The notes under the pieces were generated by a model, which did no database searches, was not told the DNA's origin, and saw nothing but the letters and a program-made list of their open reading frames with translations. Source: Strigomonas culicis (taxonomy: Eukaryota > Euglenozoa > Kinetoplastea > Trypanosomatida > Trypanosomatidae). From it: 25,302 nt of DNA. Each line of letters opens with the position of its first letter. The first letter of the stretch is position 1. The stretch lies in the NCBI GenBank assembly GCA_000482145.1, contig AUXH01000263.1:1-25302 (forward strand). Reading direction: 5' to 3'. Of the stretch, positions 24,951-25,302 are shown one piece after another. A program made the translations under genes and the position numbers.

Positions 24951-25302
24951 ACTGATACATATTTGCATCGTCAGACAGGGATAACTATATGCTAGTTCGA
25001 TCACAGAAGTTCAGACTAGAGGTGTCATTGTATAACATAAATGTTTATCATCGTGTAGATGCGTGTACTAATAGAAGAGAAATAGCTACAGCGATGCAGA
25101 ATCGGTCTCAATGCATATAGTGTTAGTACATGCATTATATGAAAGGTAAATTCATCAGTTCGGCTGTAAGACGGCTCTTACCTATAATGTGTTTCGTCAT
25201 TTCTTTCCCACACATCGAGTGTAACTCAACAAATACTTAAATCCATGTATAAACTAACATCGTCAGACAGGGATAACTATATGCTAGCTCAATCACAAAG
25301 TT

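Larger units (their letters stand above)
24313..25302. repeat. Satellite-like higher-order direct repeat array
   Basis: A core beginning CATCGTCAGACAGGGATAAC occurs at 24316, 24607, 24966 and 25258 (the last cut by the window end). Steps are 291, 359 and 292 bp. The 279 bases 24359-24637 are identical to 25010-25288 (offset 651), so the array has a two-unit period of about 650 bp. The core is followed by TCAGACTAGAGGTGTCATTG in the three complete copies. The spacer after the 24607 copy diverges from about 24700 and differs from the 291-bp type. No open frame of note. Confidence 0.95.

Noticed and set aside
24316..25302. CRISPR array
   Set aside because: Repeats are about 290-360 bp apart with long identical stretches, few copies, and a eukaryotic gene context.
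24313..25302. Telomeric repeats
   Set aside because: No TTAGGG/CCCTAA tandem is present; the array is at most subtelomeric.

Overview
The window looks like nuclear DNA of a kinetoplastid protist, most likely a trypanosomatid. Eight protein-coding genes all lie on the minus strand, none shows an intron, and they are separated by AT-rich spacers. Before most start codons the coding strand carries a long polypyrimidine tract followed by the first AG, which is the layout of spliced-leader trans-splicing within a polycistronic unit. Gene content agrees: a kinetoplastid-type calpain with an acylated N-terminal I_K domain, and a homologue of the RNA-editing factor MRB1590. Genus and species cannot be read from the sequence. 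Coding DNA is strongly GC-rich, while spacers are A/T-homopolymer-rich, so nearly every gene carries long meaningless antisense open frames.

Transcription runs right to left. The order is: (8) 21740-24004, ABC-class ATPase of the MRB1590 type; (7) 19484-21511, unknown 675-residue protein with Cys pairs; (6) 15083-19042, IKS1-like protein kinase with large low-complexity arms; (5) 13654-14664, unknown protein whose frame is broken twice; (4) 12161-13285, unknown 374-residue protein; (3) 6919-10434, NSUN6-like PUA plus m5C RNA methyltransferase; (2) 1389-4988, Rab3GAP catalytic subunit-like protein; (1) 1-870, N-terminal part of a calpain-like cysteine peptidase, with a frame break between its I_K and peptidase domains and the left window edge cutting the gene.

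The genes do not form a pathway. They cover RNA modification and editing, membrane-traffic GTPase control, signalling and a membrane-anchored calpain, as is usual for neighbours in a trypanosomatid directional cluster. Two spacers are unusually long (4989-6918 and 10435-12160) and hold no convincing gene.

The right end (about 24313-25302) is a satellite-like array. Four copies of a core occur at 24316, 24607, 24966 and 25258 in a two-step pattern of roughly 291 plus 359 bp. The array runs off the window edge. It contains a conserved nested inverted repeat and, between copies, a 90-nt stretch that on the minus strand resembles a box C/D snoRNA. No mobile element, CRISPR array, tRNA or rRNA was recognised.
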